Assembly: GCA_018261735.1 (NCBI GenBank)
Contig: JAGTRM010000010.1
Location: forward strand, 1-64,000
Reading direction: 5' to 3'
Length of the DNA: 64,000 nt
From: Pseudomonadota bacterium
Lineage (GTDB): Bacteria; Pseudomonadota; Gammaproteobacteria; Burkholderiales; Chitinibacteraceae
Within the stretch, counting starts at the first letter, position 1; the number at the start of each line of letters is the position of its first letter. The notes beneath the pieces were generated by a model, which was not told where the DNA came from, did no database searches, and saw nothing but the letters and a program-made list of their open reading frames with translations. This document shows positions 1 to 9,870 of this stretch, one piece after another. Position numbers and translations under genes: made by a program.

Positions 1-36
1 TTCAACAACCCGCCTAAGTCCTTGACGCGAAAGGAT

Positions 37-165
37 TCAGTTTTTATCCCCGCGCATGCTTCCCGCCCGCAACTCGTATTCGAACAAGCGGCACTCCAGT
101 GCGCCATTGAACAAGACCGTGCGCTTGCTCGCTTTCAGACCGATCTTCTTCGCCAGATCGTGCCA
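37..165 (-). pseudogene. 3' remnant of RlmL-type THUMP/SAM RNA methyltransferase gene
   Basis: The minus strand encodes 42 residues without a start, closed by a stop at 37-39 and preceded by an in-frame stop at 166-168. The segment LFNGALECRLFEYEL matches the conserved C-terminal end (NGxLEC/NGPLDC type) of the RlmL/YpsC family of 23S rRNA guanine-N2 methyltransferases, which end shortly after this motif. No upstream part is present: the DNA beyond turns abruptly AT-rich and carries the comEA promoter. I infer the 5' part was lost by a deletion or rearrangement. The family call rests on one short motif. Confidence 0.5.
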
Positions 166-221
166 TCACTCACGCCAACACCAGAGAAACTTACACGTAG
201 TAAATTTTTATATTTATTTTA

Positions 222-251
222 TTGAAAGTTTTTATTTTTGTTTGCTATATT
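222..251 (+). promoter_or_regulatory. Probable sigma-70 promoter of comEA
   Basis: TTGAAA (222-227) and TATATT (246-251) are separated by 18 bp in an AT-rich stretch. A short GCAGCC/GGCTGC hairpin (258-274) follows in the 5' leader, and GAGG precedes the comEA ATG. Confidence 0.5.
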
Positions 252-302
252 GCGCAAGCAGCCATCAAGGCTGCATCCAACCCACTTCAATGAGGTTTTG
301 CC

Positions 303-611
303 ATGCTAAGAAAACTATTCGTTGTACTGTTCGCAAGCTTTGCCCTGATCAGCAATGTTTTCGCGGTCGTAGATCTGAATTCAGCAACACAGCAACAACT
401 GGAAGCGGTAAAAGGAATCGGCCCAACCAAAGCCAAGGCCATCGTTGAATACCGCAGCAAGAATGGCGCCTTCAAGACCCCGGAAGACATCATGAAAATC
501 CCAGGGATCAAGCAAGGCGTTTACAACAAGATCAAGCCGGAAATTTCTGTCGGCGGCAAACTGGCCGCACCCGCGCCTGGCAAGACTCCGGTCACAACGG
601 CCAAGAAATAA
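303..611 (+). CDS. comEA: ComEA-family helix-hairpin-helix DNA-binding protein
   Basis: This 102-residue exported protein has a signal peptide (residues 1-21, ending NVFA) followed by a ComEA-type double helix-hairpin-helix (about 24-85, with VDLNSATQQQLEAVKGIG and KIPGIKQGVYNKI). A Lys/Pro/Ala-rich tail follows. ComEA-family proteins bind incoming double-stranded DNA in the periplasm during natural transformation. Short proteobacterial versions such as this one lack the membrane anchor of the Bacillus protein. It stands alone, convergent to the pst genes, with its own promoter and GAGG ribosome site. No other competence gene is in the window, so a role in transformation is inferred. Confidence 0.88.
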   Translation: MLRKLFVVLFASFALISNVFAVVDLNSATQQQLEAVKGIGPTKAKAIVEYRSKNGAFKTPEDIMKIPGIKQGVYNKIKPEISVGGKLAAPAPGKTPVTTAKK

Positions 612-644
612 CCGCCATCTGAATACAGCCAGTCAAGAATGCAC

Positions 645-674
645 AAAGGCGCAAGGTTCTTCCCTTGCGCCTTT
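645..674. terminator. Bidirectional terminator between comEA and pstB
   Basis: A perfect 11-bp stem (AAAGGCGCAAG, 645-655; CTTGCGCCTTT, 664-674) with an 8-nt loop lies between the convergent comEA and pstB genes. It is flanked by A/T runs that can serve either direction. Confidence 0.7.
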
Positions 675-701
675 GAAGTATTCATTTGACAGAAAAATGA
701 A

Positions 702-1469
702 TCAGCCAAATTTACCGGTAATGTAGTCTTCAGTGGCTCTCATCTTCGGCGCAGTGAAAATCGCATCGGTCTCACCGACCTCGACCATTTCACCCAGATA
801 CATATAGGCCGTGTAATCGGACACCCGGGCAGCCTGCTGCATGTTGTGAGTCACGATCGCGATGGTGTAATCCTTTTTAAGCTCATGCACCAACTCTTCA
901 ATGTGTGCTGTCGAGATCGGATCGAGAGCCGAAGTTGGCTCATCCAGCAACAACACCTCCGGTTTGACCGCGATAGCGCGGGCGATACACAGGCGCTGTT
1001 GCTGCCCTCCAGAAAGACCCAATCCTGACTGCTTCAGCTTGTCTTTTGCCTCATTCCACAACGCCGCCTTTTGCAAGGCCCACTCGATCCGGTCATCCAT
1101 CTCTGCCCGGCTCAGTTTTTCATACAGATTCACGCCAAAGGCAATGTTGTCATAAATGGACATCGGGAAAGGGGTCGGTTTCTGGAATACCATGCCGACC
1201 TTGGCCCGCAGCATATTGAGGTCAACCCCGTCATTCAGAATGTTTTGGTTGTTAAGCAGGATTTCGCCTTCGGCACGCTGCTTGGGATACAGGTTGTACA
1301 TGCGATTGAAAGTGCGCAGCAAAGTAGACTTGCCACAGCCGGACGGACCGATGAAAGCGGTTACCTTGCCCCCAAGGATGTCCAGATTGATATCCTTCAA
1401 TGCGCGATAGCCGCCATAGAAGAAATTCAGGTTGCGCACAGCAATTTTCGGTTGGATTTCTGATGTCAT
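702..1469 (-). CDS. pstB: Phosphate ABC transporter ATP-binding protein PstB
   Basis: This 255-residue ABC ATPase energises high-affinity phosphate import through PstC/PstA. Walker A GPSGCGKS lies at 41-48, the Q-loop near [11 protein letters not shown] (94-104), the signature LSGGQQQR at 152-159 and Walker B LLLDEP at 173-178. The H-loop is in AIVTHNM. Length and the PstB-specific [14 protein letters not shown] segment are typical. It is the last gene of pstS-pstC-pstA-pstB. In many relatives phoU and phoB/phoR follow, but here the operon ends at a terminator facing comEA. Confidence 0.97.
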   Translation of the reverse strand: MTSEIQPKIAVRNLNFFYGGYRALKDINLDILGGKVTAFIGPSGCGKSTLLRTFNRMYNLYPKQRAEGEILLNNQNILNDGVDLNMLRAKVGMVFQKPTPFPMSIYDNIAFGVNLYEKLSRAEMDDRIEWALQKAALWNEAKDKLKQSGLGLSGGQQQRLCIARAIAVKPEVLLLDEPTSALDPISTAHIEELVHELKKDYTIAIVTHNMQQAARVSDYTAYMYLGEMVEVGETDAIFTAPKMRATEDYITGKFG

Positions 1470-1511
1470 GTTTATTCTCTTTTACCTTGATCCGTTAATT
1501 AGCAAGGTCTA

Positions 1512-2348
1512 TTAGCTTTGTTGCTTGGTGTGCACCAACACTCTTGCCAAGACATTGAGCCCGAGTACGAAGAAGCCAATCAGCAGACTGCCAGCCCAGG
1601 CGAGGGTATGCCAGTCCTCGTAGGGGCTCATGGCAAACTGGAAAATCACCACCGGCAAGTTGGCCATGGGCTGATTCATGTTGGAGTAAAACTGGTTGTT
1701 CAGCGCGGTGAAGAGCAAGGGGGCGGTCTCACCTACAATCCGGGCCACTGCCAGGATGATGCCCGTCACCACGCCAGCCTTGGCTGCCCGCAAGGTAACC
1801 CACAGCACTGTTTTCCACTGCGGTGCGCCCAGCGCATAGGCAGCCTCACGCATGGTATGCGGCACCAGACGCAGCATATTCTCCGTTGTACGCAAAACCA
1901 CGGGAACAACCAGGATTGCCAAGGCCAGTGCGCCAGCCCAACCAGAGAAGTGCCCGATATGCACCACATAGATCTCGTAAACGAACAGGCCAACCACGAT
2001 AGAGGGCGCAGAAAGCAGGATGTCGTTGATGAACCGGGTGGAAGAGGCCAGCCAGTTGTCATCACCAAACTCTGCAAGATAAATACCCGCCATGATGCCC
2101 ACCGGCGTACCGATCAGTGTGCCCATAATGGTCATTTGCAATGAACCCAGAATGGCATTTGCCAAACCGCCGGTACTGCCGGGGGCAGGCGTGGTCTGGG
2201 TAAACAGCGAAATGGCGAGTCCTGCAAACCCGTTTTTGAACAACACGAAAAGAATCCAGAACAGCCAAAACAAGCCGAAAGCCATGGCAGCAGAGGAAAG
2301 CACCACACTGGCATAGTTGGTCAGACGACGGCGAAAATACAAATCCAT
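1512..2348 (-). CDS. pstA: Phosphate ABC transporter permease PstA
   Basis: This is an inner-membrane permease of 278 residues with six hydrophobic spans and the binding-protein-dependent transport motif around [19 protein letters not shown], which contacts PstB. I chose the ATG at 2348 (MDLYFRRRL) because GAGGGG lies 7 bases before it. The longer frame to 2366 would overlap the end of pstC and add six residues without a better ribosome site. It pairs with PstC to form the phosphate channel. Confidence 0.95.
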   Translation of the reverse strand: MDLYFRRRLTNYASVVLSSAAMAFGLFWLFWILFVLFKNGFAGLAISLFTQTTPAPGSTGGLANAILGSLQMTIMGTLIGTPVGIMAGIYLAEFGDDNWLASSTRFINDILLSAPSIVVGLFVYEIYVVHIGHFSGWAGALALAILVVPVVLRTTENMLRLVPHTMREAAYALGAPQWKTVLWVTLRAAKAGVVTGIILAVARIVGETAPLLFTALNNQFYSNMNQPMANLPVVIFQFAMSPYEDWHTLAWAGSLLIGFFVLGLNVLARVLVHTKQQS

Positions 2349-2362
2349 GGTAATCCCCTCGC

Positions 2363-3319
2363 TCAAGAATGAGCGCCCTCATTACGGCGGAGCTGCATCA
2401 GCAGCAACTTGGACAGCGCAAGAACAACAAAAGTGATCAGGAACAACAGCAAGCCCAATTCGATCAATGCCGAGGTATGAAGCTCGCCCACAGCCTCAGT
2501 GAACTCATTTGCCAAGGTAGCCGAAATGGATGTCGCCGGATCAAACAGTGTTGTGACAGCGGTATGCGAGTTGCCAATTACAAAGGTCACCGCCATGGTT
2601 TCACCCAAGGCACGACCCAGACCCAGCATGATCCCGCCAACGACACCATTCTTGGTATAAGGCAAGACCACATTCCAGACGACCTCCCAAGTCGTTCCAC
2701 CCAAGCCATAAGCAGATTCCTTGAGCATGGCGGGAACCACTTCGAAAACATCGCGCATGACGGCAGAAATATAAGGGATCACCATCACGGCAAGAATCAA
2801 ACCGGCCGTAAACAGGCCAATACCCATCGGCGGCCCTTGAAACAACCAGCCGATGGCCGGGATGTTTTCAGTCGCACGCATCAGCCAGGGCTGTACGTTG
2901 TCGGCAAACCAGGGCGCGAAAACGAACAATCCCCACATGCCATAGATGATCGAAGGAACACCCGCCAGCAGCTCGATGGCGACACCCAGGGGACGTCGCA
3001 ACCAGACCGGAGAGAGTTCCGTCAGGAAAATTGCAATACCGAAACTGACTGGCACGCCGATCAGCATGGCGATCAGGGAAGTAAGAATCGTCCCTTTGAC
3101 CGAATTCAATCCGCCGAAGACTTCGGTTACCGGGTTCCAATCCTCACTGACCAAGAAATTGAACCCAAAAGCTTTAATGCTGGACAGCGAGCCGATCAGC
3201 AAGGACAAGATGATCCCAACCAATACCAGCAACACCAGCAAAGCAAAAAACAAAGTCGCCCACCGAAAAGCCCGATCCTGCATGGCTTGGCGTTGCAACC
3301 GTTGTTCGTGTGAAATCAT
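2363..3319 (-). CDS. pstC: Phosphate ABC transporter permease PstC
   Basis: This is the second phosphate permease subunit, 318 residues from the ATG at 3319 (MISHEQ). GGAG sits 8 bases upstream of it. A longer frame to 3352 exists but lacks a ribosome site. An N-terminal cytoplasmic stretch precedes the first membrane span, and there is a large periplasmic loop ([19 protein letters not shown]). The EAA-type loop [20 protein letters not shown] is typical of PstC. Cotranscription with pstS upstream and pstA downstream is implied by short gaps and common strand. Confidence 0.95.
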   Translation of the reverse strand: MISHEQRLQRQAMQDRAFRWATLFFALLVLLVLVGIILSLLIGSLSSIKAFGFNFLVSEDWNPVTEVFGGLNSVKGTILTSLIAMLIGVPVSFGIAIFLTELSPVWLRRPLGVAIELLAGVPSIIYGMWGLFVFAPWFADNVQPWLMRATENIPAIGWLFQGPPMGIGLFTAGLILAVMVIPYISAVMRDVFEVVPAMLKESAYGLGGTTWEVVWNVVLPYTKNGVVGGIMLGLGRALGETMAVTFVIGNSHTAVTTLFDPATSISATLANEFTEAVGELHTSALIELGLLLFLITFVVLALSKLLLMQLRRNEGAHS

Positions 3320-3409
3320 TGATAATCTCCGCATGACAGCGGCAGGAGTCAAGCAACCCCTGCCGCGTCAAATCACTTCAACTCGCGATGAATACCGCAA
3401 ACGGTATTT

Positions 3410-4447
3410 TTACTTCAAAACAGGTACGTTGCCACCGTCGGTAATTTGCTTCCATGCCGTATTGATGACGGTCTTTACCTCTGTCGGCATCGGGATATAG
3501 TCCATACCCAGTGCCGTCTTGTCACCTTCCTTGTAAGCCCAGGCAAAGAACTTGAGAACTTCAAGCGCTTGGGCCGGCTTGTCCTGCTTCTTGTACATCA
3601 GGATAAAGGTTGCACCCGTGATTGGCCATGCGTCTTTGGCTGCCTGGTCGGTCAAAACCACCGCAAAACCCGGTGTACCCTTCCAATCGGCACCCGCAGC
3701 AGCGGCCTTGAAGGTCACATCATCAGGCTGGACGAAATTGCCGGCCTTGTTCTGCAACTGGGTGTAATCCATCTTGTTCTGCTTGGCATAGGCATATTCC
3801 ACATAACCAATGGCACCCTTGATACGCTGAACGTACTGGGCTACGCCTTCATTACCCTTGCCACCCACGCCAATTGGCCACTGTACGGATGCATTATTGC
3901 CAACTTTCTCGTTCCATTCCTTGCTGACTTTGGAAAGGTAGTTGGTGAAGATCCAGGTCGTACCGGAACCATCCGCACGGTGGACCACGGTGATGCTCAG
4001 GTCCGGCAGCTTGACCCCGGGATTCAGGGAGGCAATGGACGGCTCGTTCCACTTCTTGATTTTGCCTAGGAAAATATCAGCCAGCACCGCTGGGGACAGC
4101 TTCAACTCGCCACCTTTGACTTGCTCAAGGTTAACCACCGGTACTACACCGCCCATCACGGTCGGGAATTGCAGCAGCCCGTCTTTATCTAGCTGAGCGG
4201 CAGTAAGCGGGGCATCCGATGCGCCAAAATCAACCGTTTTAGCTTGAATTTGCTTGATACCGCCGCCCGAGCCAATCGACTGGTAGTTCATACCTGTCCC
4301 GGTAGCGGCCTTGTATTGTTCAGCCCACTTGGCATACAACGGGTACGGGAAGGTGGCACCAGCCCCCGTAATGTCAGCAGCAAACACTGACGCAGAAAAC
4401 ATTGCAGCAACGCCCATCGAAAGAATCAGTTTGCGACCCAAAGTCAT
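3410..4447 (-). CDS. pstS: Periplasmic phosphate-binding protein PstS
   Basis: This 345-residue solute-binding protein captures phosphate for the PstCAB importer. The start at 4447 (MTLGRK) has AGGAG 8 bases upstream, and the signal peptide runs to SASVFA (residue 23). The mature start DITGAGATFPYPLYAKW, the SGGGIKQIQ segment and RADGSGTTWIFTNYL carry the phosphate-coordinating Ser/Thr/Arg/Asp residues of the family. It is the first gene of the pst operon. PhoB control is expected from the family, but no convincing Pho box could be read upstream. Confidence 0.96.
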   Translation of the reverse strand: MTLGRKLILSMGVAAMFSASVFAADITGAGATFPYPLYAKWAEQYKAATGTGMNYQSIGSGGGIKQIQAKTVDFGASDAPLTAAQLDKDGLLQFPTVMGGVVPVVNLEQVKGGELKLSPAVLADIFLGKIKKWNEPSIASLNPGVKLPDLSITVVHRADGSGTTWIFTNYLSKVSKEWNEKVGNNASVQWPIGVGGKGNEGVAQYVQRIKGAIGYVEYAYAKQNKMDYTQLQNKAGNFVQPDDVTFKAAAAGADWKGTPGFAVVLTDQAAKDAWPITGATFILMYKKQDKPAQALEVLKFFAWAYKEGDKTALGMDYIPMPTEVKTVINTAWKQITDGGNVPVLK

Positions 4448-4749
4448 GGTAGTACTCCTGCCGAAATAAGGGGGTAATGACAACAGGACAAATCGTAGCG
4501 GCGAAATGTTTCGGTTGTATTACAAAACTGCTCATAGCCAATTTACCACCCTGCACTTTCACTCCACCTACAAAGCCGTACATCCGCAATCCAGCCCCCG
4601 CAATGTTCGCCGACAGAAGGCGCCCTCAAACTGAACGCAGGCAGCGCAGAGATCCGGCAGCGCAAGGACGCATCCTGCGTCCCGATTTGCAAAGCGGTCT
4701 GCGGGTGCTAGAATCCGCCGTTCAAGTTACCCAAGCCACGAAAAGCAAA
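4448..4749. other. Divergent intergenic region between pstS and secG
   Basis: About 300 bp without a gene. It must hold the minus-strand pst promoter and, on the plus strand, the secG promoter described separately. An open frame runs through it into secG but has no ribosome site and no protein-like composition. In many relatives tpiA lies directly before secG; it is absent here. Confidence 0.6.
4687..4714 (+). promoter_or_regulatory. Probable secG promoter
   Basis: TTGCAA (4687-4692) and TAGAAT (4709-4714) are spaced by 16 bp. A TGC directly before the -10 gives an extended -10 character. The position is 36 bp upstream of the secG ATG. Confidence 0.5.
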
Positions 4750-5079
4750 ATGGAACTCATCACAACAGTTGTTCAGATTTTGAACGTCATCTCCGCCCTC
4801 GCGGTGATTGTGCTCGTGCTTTTGCAGCACGGAAAAGGCGCGGACATGGGCGCCGCCTTTGGTAGCGGCTCTGCTGGCAGCCTGTTTGGCTCCGCGGGAT
4901 CTGCCAACTTCCTGAGCCGGGCCACGGCCTTCTGCGCGACCATTTTTTTCGCGACCTGCCTGGCACTGGTACTAATCACAGCCCCGGCGCAAAAGAAAAG
5001 CGAACTGGGCGTAATGGGTAGTGAAGCCCCGGCAACAACCCAACCGGCGCAACCGGACCAGAAAAAAATTCCTGATTAA
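4750..5079 (+). CDS. secG: Protein-export membrane protein SecG
   Basis: This 109-residue subunit of the SecYEG translocon starts MELITTVVQILNVI. It has two membrane spans (about 3-23 and 53-75) around the conserved loop LLQHGKGADMGAAFGSG and the SLFGSAGSANFLSRAT segment that marks SecG. A Pro/Gln/Thr-rich tail follows, as is common in the family. It is followed by tRNA-Leu and the nuo operon, a frequent neighbourhood in Betaproteobacteria. The ribosome site is weak, so the start rests on homology. Confidence 0.93.
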   Translation: MELITTVVQILNVISALAVIVLVLLQHGKGADMGAAFGSGSAGSLFGSAGSANFLSRATAFCATIFFATCLALVLITAPAQKKSELGVMGSEAPATTQPAQPDQKKIPD

Positions 5080-5120
5080 TTAATGATCGAAGCTTGGTCA
5101 AAACAATTTATTAGCAATTT

Positions 5121-5206
5121 GCCGACATGGTGAAATTGGTAGACACGCTATCTTGAGGGGGTAGTGGCCACAGGCTGTGTGAGTTCGAGTCTCACTGTCG
5201 GCACCA
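5121..5206 (+). tRNA. tRNA-Leu (anticodon GAG)
   Basis: The 86-nt cloverleaf has acceptor GCCGACA (5121-5127) pairing with TGTCGGC (5196-5202), discriminator A and encoded CCA. The anticodon stem is CTATC/GGTAG with loop TTGAGGG, giving anticodon GAG. It has the long class II variable arm of leucine tRNAs and the T-loop GTTCGAGTC. Confidence 0.97.
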
Positions 5207-5220
5207 TAAAACAAGTACTA

Positions 5221-5251
5221 CAATAGCGCTGGGGAAACCCGGCGTTTATTG
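5221..5251 (+). other. Strong stem-loop with GAAA tetraloop upstream of nuoA
   Basis: CAATA-GCGCTGGG and CCCGGCG-T-TTTATTG pair around a GAAA tetraloop (5234-5237), with one bulged base. It may be the 3' end of the tRNA-Leu transcript or a stabilising leader for nuoA. There is no clear U-run. A second short inverted repeat, TTATTGT/ACAATAA, overlaps it at 5246-5267. Confidence 0.45.
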
Positions 5252-5324
5252 TGCCATACGACAATAATAAGAATTATTCACCACCACAAAATGAGTCCTT
5301 TTATTCAACCGGACCGGAGACATC

Positions 5325-5693
5325 ATGCTGCAAAACTATCTCCCCGTTCTCTTGTTCCTTGTCATCGGTGCGCTGGTTGGTCTTGCACCCATGATCATGG
5401 GCTGGGGGGTCGGAAAATTCCTGGGAACCATCCGCCCCGACGCTGAAAAACGCTCGCCCTACGAGTGCGGCTTTGAAGCCTTTGACGATGCGCGCATGCA
5501 ATTCGATGTGCGCTATTACCTTATCGCCATTCTCTTTATTCTTTTCGATCTGGAAGTTGCCTTCCTGGTGCCTTGGGCATTGGTATTGAAAGAGATCGGC
5601 TTTTTCGGTTTTATTTCCATGATGATATTTCTTGCCATTCTTGTGGCAGGATTTGTTTATGAATGGAAAAAAGGCGCGCTGGAGTGGGAATGA
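5325..5693 (+). CDS. nuoA: NADH-quinone oxidoreductase subunit A
   Basis: This 122-residue membrane subunit of complex I has three spans. The family loop [22 protein letters not shown] carries the Cys that follows the first span, and the acidic FDLEVAFL motif lies in the second. NuoA sits at the junction of the peripheral arm and the membrane arm near the quinone site. It is the first gene of the nuoA-N operon, and its stop overlaps the nuoB start (ATGA). Confidence 0.97.
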   Translation: MLQNYLPVLLFLVIGALVGLAPMIMGWGVGKFLGTIRPDAEKRSPYECGFEAFDDARMQFDVRYYLIAILFILFDLEVAFLVPWALVLKEIGFFGFISMMIFLAILVAGFVYEWKKGALEWE

Positions 5694-6202
5694 TGGCAGA
5701 ACAGAATCTAGAACAACGCGGCTTTATCACGACCACGGTTGATTCCGTCATCAATTTGACCCGAACCTCTTCGCTCTGGCCGATGACATTTGGCCTGGCC
5801 TGCTGCGCGGTTGAAATGATGCATGTCGGCGCGGCACGTTACGACCTTGACCGTTTCGGCAGCTTTTTCCGGCCCAGCCCGCGCCAATCCGATCTGATGA
5901 TTGTGGCAGGCACGCTGTGCAACAAGATGGCACCGGCCCTGCGCAAGGTCTATGACCAGATGCCCGAACCACGCTGGGTGATTTCCATGGGCTCCTGCGC
6001 CAACGGTGGTGGCTACTACCACTACTCCTATTCCGTGGTACGCGGCTGCGACCGCATCGTCCCGGTGGATATCTACGTGCCGGGCTGCCCGCCGACGGCA
6101 GAAGCCCTGCTCTATGGCTTTATCCAGCTCCAGAACAAGATCAAGCGCACCAACACGATCGCCCGCAGCGGCGTTCCTGGTCGCCTTCTTTCGCGCACCT
6201 GA
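5690..6202 (+). CDS. nuoB: NADH-quinone oxidoreductase subunit B
   Basis: This 170-residue subunit carries iron-sulfur cluster N2, the last electron carrier before quinone. Ligands are seen in [10 protein letters not shown] (tandem Cys), [10 protein letters not shown] and [11 protein letters not shown] start it at 5690, where the ATG overlaps the nuoA TGA. A second ATG follows immediately at 5693, and GGAG lies a few bases upstream. Length is typical for the family. Confidence 0.97.
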   Translation: MMAEQNLEQRGFITTTVDSVINLTRTSSLWPMTFGLACCAVEMMHVGAARYDLDRFGSFFRPSPRQSDLMIVAGTLCNKMAPALRKVYDQMPEPRWVISMGSCANGGGYYHYSYSVVRGCDRIVPVDIYVPGCPPTAEALLYGFIQLQNKIKRTNTIARSGVPGRLLSRT

Positions 6203-6211
6203 GGCACACGC

Positions 6212-6805
6212 ATGGCCAGCCGAATTACAACCCTGATGGACCGCCTGCAGAGCACGCTTTCAGAAACAGAAATCGCCTCGCTCAAGCTCGCGCTCGATGA
6301 AGTCACCCTCGAAACACCGGCAGCAAGCTGGTTGAGCGTCGCCTACAAATTGCGCGACCAGCTCGGCTTTGAATCCTGCGTCGATGTCTGCGGTCTCGAC
6401 TACAGCGCCTATCGTGATGGCGAATGGAGCGGCCGTCGCTTTGCCGCCGTCTACCACTTGATCTCGATCGCCCACAACGTGCGCCTGCGCGTGCGCGTAT
6501 TCTGCCCGGACGACAATGCGCCGGAAGTCCTGTCGGTGAACGAAGTCTGGCCGGGCGTAAACTGGTTCGAACGCGAAGCCTACGATCTTTATGGCATCGT
6601 GTTCACCGGTCACCCCGACCTGCGCCGCATCCTGACCGACTACGGTTTTGCCGGCTACCCGTTCCGCAAGGATTTCCCGACTTCGGGGCTGGTGGAAATG
6701 CGTTACGACGAGGCAGAAGGCCGCGTGGTCTATCAACCCGTCACCATCGATCCGCGCGAAATCGTTCCGCGCGTCATCCGCGAGGAGCAATACGGTGACT
6801 GCTGA
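6212..6805 (+). CDS. nuoC: NADH-quinone oxidoreductase subunit C
   Basis: This 197-residue peripheral-arm subunit (30 kDa type) carries the family signature, with ERE(A)YDLYGIVF followed by the [13 protein letters not shown] segment. It holds no cofactor and packs against NuoD and NuoB. It is a separate gene here, not fused to nuoD as in enterics. Its last codons overlap the nuoD start by 11 bases. Confidence 0.97.
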   Translation: MASRITTLMDRLQSTLSETEIASLKLALDEVTLETPAASWLSVAYKLRDQLGFESCVDVCGLDYSAYRDGEWSGRRFAAVYHLISIAHNVRLRVRVFCPDDNAPEVLSVNEVWPGVNWFEREAYDLYGIVFTGHPDLRRILTDYGFAGYPFRKDFPTSGLVEMRYDEAEGRVVYQPVTIDPREIVPRVIREEQYGDC

Positions 6806-8051
6806 AATCCGTAATTATTCGATCAACTTTGGCCCGCAACACCCTGCCGCACACGGCGTACTGCGTCTGATCCTAGAAATGGACGGCGAAGTCGTCGAGC
6901 GTGCCGACCCGCATATCGGCCTGTTGCATCGCGCCACCGAAAAGCTGGCCGAAACCAAGACCTACCTGCAGAACCTGCCCTACATGGACCGCCTGGACTA
7001 CATGTCCAGCATGGCCAACGAGCACGCCTACTGTCTGGCCGTGGAAAAGCTGCTCGGGCTGGAAGTGCCGTTGCGTGCGCAATACATCCGCGTGATGTTC
7101 GATGAAATCACCCGGATTCTCAGCCACTTGCTGTGGCTGGGTGCACACGGCATCGATCTGGGCGCGATGACCATGTTCATCTACTGCTTCCGCGAACGCG
7201 AAGACCTGATGGACTGCTACGAAGCGGTTTCCGGCGCACGCATGCATGCCGCCTACTATCGTCCGGGCGGCGTGTATCGCGACCTGCCGGATACCATGGC
7301 GCAATATGCCGAATCCAAGCTGCGCAACAAGGCTGAAGTCAATCGATTGAACGCCAATCGCGGCGGTTCGCTGCTCGACTATATCGAGGACTTCACCAAC
7401 CGCTTCCCCGGCCATATCGACGAATACGAAACCCTGCTGACCGACAACCGTATCTGGAAACAGCGCACGGTTGGTATTGGCGTGGTCAGCCCGGAACGGG
7501 CGATGGCGTTGGGCTTCACCGGCCCGATGCTGCGCGGTTCCGGCATCGAGTGGGATATCCGCAAGAAACAACCGTATGAAGTCTACGATCGCCTGGATTT
7601 CGACATCCCGGTCGGCGTCAACGGCGACTGTTATGACCGTTATCTGGTGCGGGTGGAAGAGCTGCGCCAGTCCAACCGCATCATCAAGCAGTGCGTGGAC
7701 TGGCTGCGCAAGAATCCCGGCCCTGTCATCACCGAGAACTACAAGGTCGCCCCGCCTTCGCGCGAAGCCATGAAATCGAACATGGAAGAACTGATCCACC
7801 ACTTCAAGCTCTTCACCGAAGGCATGCATGTGCCGGAAGGCGAGGCCTACGCCACCATCGAGCATCCGAAGGGTGAGTTCGGCATTTACATGGTTTCCGA
7901 TGGTGCCAACAAACCGTACCGCATGAAGATTCGTGCGCCGGGTTTCTGCCACCTTTCCGCGCTGGACGAAATGACTCGCGGACACATGTTGTCCGATGTG
8001 GTTGCCGTCATCGGCACTCTGGATATCGTTTTTGGTGAGGTTGACCGTTGA
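6795..8051 (+). CDS. nuoD: NADH-quinone oxidoreductase subunit D
   Basis: This 418-residue 49-kDa-type subunit forms the quinone-binding pocket with NuoB. The start is GTG at 6795 ([21 protein letters not shown]) inside the end of nuoC, with GAGGAG 7 bases before it. Longer in-frame starts lie deep in nuoC. The quinone-site loop [12 protein letters not shown] is intact, as is the C-terminal [18 protein letters not shown] end. Its stop overlaps the nuoE start as TGATG, suggesting translational coupling. Confidence 0.97.
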   Translation: MTAEIRNYSINFGPQHPAAHGVLRLILEMDGEVVERADPHIGLLHRATEKLAETKTYLQNLPYMDRLDYMSSMANEHAYCLAVEKLLGLEVPLRAQYIRVMFDEITRILSHLLWLGAHGIDLGAMTMFIYCFREREDLMDCYEAVSGARMHAAYYRPGGVYRDLPDTMAQYAESKLRNKAEVNRLNANRGGSLLDYIEDFTNRFPGHIDEYETLLTDNRIWKQRTVGIGVVSPERAMALGFTGPMLRGSGIEWDIRKKQPYEVYDRLDFDIPVGVNGDCYDRYLVRVEELRQSNRIIKQCVDWLRKNPGPVITENYKVAPPSREAMKSNMEELIHHFKLFTEGMHVPEGEAYATIEHPKGEFGIYMVSDGANKPYRMKIRAPGFCHLSALDEMTRGHMLSDVVAVIGTLDIVFGEVDR

Positions 8052-8542
8052 TGTCTGATACCCAACAACTGCTCTCCAACGACGCGCGCGCGTTGATCGA
8101 CCGCGAAGTCGCCAAGTACCCGGCCGAGCAAAAACGCTCGGCGGTCATGGGAGCGCTGCGCATTGCCCAGACCGAACACCGCTGGCTTTCCAACGAACTG
8201 ATCGCCGAAGTGGCCGACTATCTCGAGATGGCGCCGGTCGCCGTGTACGAAGTCGCTTCGTTCTACAACATGTACGACTTGAAGCCGGTCGGCCAACACA
8301 AACTCACGGTTTGCACCAACCTGCCCTGCGCGCTCTCGGGTGCCATGACCACGGCCGAATACCTGAAACAGAAACTCGGCATCGGTTTTGGCGAAACTAC
8401 CGCTGACGGCAAGTACACGCTGGTGGAAGGCGAATGCATGGGCGCCTGCGGTTCCGCGCCGGTCCTGCTCGTGAACAACCACAAGATGTGCAGCCACATG
8501 ACGCCGGACGCCATCGACCAAAAACTCGCGGAGCTTGGCTAA
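8051..8542 (+). CDS. nuoE: NADH-quinone oxidoreductase subunit E
   Basis: This 163-residue subunit of the NADH-oxidising module has a thioredoxin-like fold holding the [2Fe-2S] cluster N1a. The ligands are the Cys pair in [10 protein letters not shown] and the pair in CMGACGSAP. The start is ATG 8051, overlapping the nuoD stop. A TTG one codon earlier is possible but less likely. The stop overlaps the nuoF start as TAATG. Confidence 0.97.
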   Translation: MSDTQQLLSNDARALIDREVAKYPAEQKRSAVMGALRIAQTEHRWLSNELIAEVADYLEMAPVAVYEVASFYNMYDLKPVGQHKLTVCTNLPCALSGAMTTAEYLKQKLGIGFGETTADGKYTLVEGECMGACGSAPVLLVNNHKMCSHMTPDAIDQKLAELG

Positions 8543-9831
8543 TGACTGTCTACGTTAAAGGCGTCGTGTTCGAGGGCGTCGAGTTCGATCAAGCAGACCA
8601 CTGGCGCCTCGCGGCCTACCAGCAACGCGGTGGCTACAGCGCCCTGAAAAAAATCTTGAGCGAAAACCGCAGCCCGGAAAGCGTGATCGAGGAAGTCAAG
8701 GCCTCGGGCCTGCGCGGTCGTGGCGGTGCGGGCTTTCCCACCGGCTTGAAGTGGACCTTCCTGCCCAAGGGTTATGTCGGCCAGAAGTACTTGGTCTGCA
8801 ATTCGGATGAAGGCGAACCGGGCACGTTCAAGGACAAGGACATCCTCGCCAGCAATCCGCACGCGCTGATCGAGGGCATGATCCTGGCGGCGTATGCCAC
8901 CGGCGCTTCCGTGGGTTACAACTACATCCACGGAGAGATTTTCGAAATCTACTCGCTGTTCGAAGCCGCACTGGAAGAAGCGCGTGCCGCAGGGTTCCTT
9001 GGCGACAATATTCTCGGCAGCGGTTTCTCGTTCCAGTTGCATGCGCACCACGGTTACGGCGCATATATCTGCGGTGAAGAATCGGCGCTGCTCGAATCGC
9101 TCGAAGGCAAGAAAGGCCAGCCGCGCTACAAGCCGCCGTTCCCGGCCACCTTCGGCCTGTACGGCAAGCCGACGATCATCAACAACACCGAGACCTATGC
9201 CTCGGTGCCGTGGATCGTGCGCGAAGGCGGGCAGAAATTTCTGGAACTGGGCAAGCCCAACAACGGCGGCACCAAGCTGTTTTCGGTTTCCGGCCATGTG
9301 AACCGCCCGGGCAACTACGAGATTCCGCTCGGCACGCCGTTTGCAGAACTACTGGAAATGGCCGGCGGTATGCGAGGTGGCAAGCGCCTGAAAGCGGTCA
9401 TCCCCGGCGGTTCATCCGCACCGGTATTGCCTGCAGACATCATGATGGACATCACCATGGACTACGACGCCATTGCCAAGGCAGGGTCGATGCTCGGCTC
9501 CGGCGCGGTGATCGTGATGGATGAATCGGTCTGCATGGTGAAGGCGCTCGAGCGGCTGTCCTACTTCTACTTCGAGGAATCGTGCGGCCAGTGCACGCCT
9601 TGCCGTGAAGGCACCGGCTGGCTCTATCGCATCGTGCATCGCATCGAGCACGGTGAAGGCCGTCCGGAAGACCTGGAGTTGCTGGCCAGCCTTGGCGACA
9701 ACATCGCCGGGCGCACCATCTGCGCACTGGGCGATGCCGCCGTACTGCCGGTGCGCGGCATGCTCAAGCACTTCAAGAGCGAGTTTGAATACCACATTGA
9801 AAACAAGCGTTGTCTGGTACCCGGTTACTAA
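8542..9831 (+). CDS. nuoF: NADH-quinone oxidoreductase subunit F
   Basis: This 429-residue subunit oxidises NADH. The Gly-rich [13 protein letters not shown] loop binds NADH, the following region binds FMN, and the [4Fe-4S] cluster N3 is held by [11 protein letters not shown] plus the later Cys in RTICALGD. The start is ATG 8542, which shares its A with the TAA of nuoE; an upstream in-frame ATG within nuoE is a shadow. About 40 bp separate it from nuoG. Confidence 0.97.
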   Translation: MTVYVKGVVFEGVEFDQADHWRLAAYQQRGGYSALKKILSENRSPESVIEEVKASGLRGRGGAGFPTGLKWTFLPKGYVGQKYLVCNSDEGEPGTFKDKDILASNPHALIEGMILAAYATGASVGYNYIHGEIFEIYSLFEAALEEARAAGFLGDNILGSGFSFQLHAHHGYGAYICGEESALLESLEGKKGQPRYKPPFPATFGLYGKPTIINNTETYASVPWIVREGGQKFLELGKPNNGGTKLFSVSGHVNRPGNYEIPLGTPFAELLEMAGGMRGGKRLKAVIPGGSSAPVLPADIMMDITMDYDAIAKAGSMLGSGAVIVMDESVCMVKALERLSYFYFEESCGQCTPCREGTGWLYRIVHRIEHGEGRPEDLELLASLGDNIAGRTICALGDAAVLPVRGMLKHFKSEFEYHIENKRCLVPGY

Positions 9832-9870
9832 ACCGGGCCAAGACAGCCACTGAGATACGGAAAGTCGATC

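Noticed and set aside
4470..4540. Possible Pho box upstream of pstS (TTGTCCTGTTGTCAT on the minus strand)
   Set aside because: The half-sites are 8 rather than 11 bp apart and match the consensus poorly, so it was not annotated.
4477..4749. N-terminal extension of secG in the same frame
   Set aside because: No ribosome site, no resemblance to SecG, and a promoter-like sequence lies inside it.
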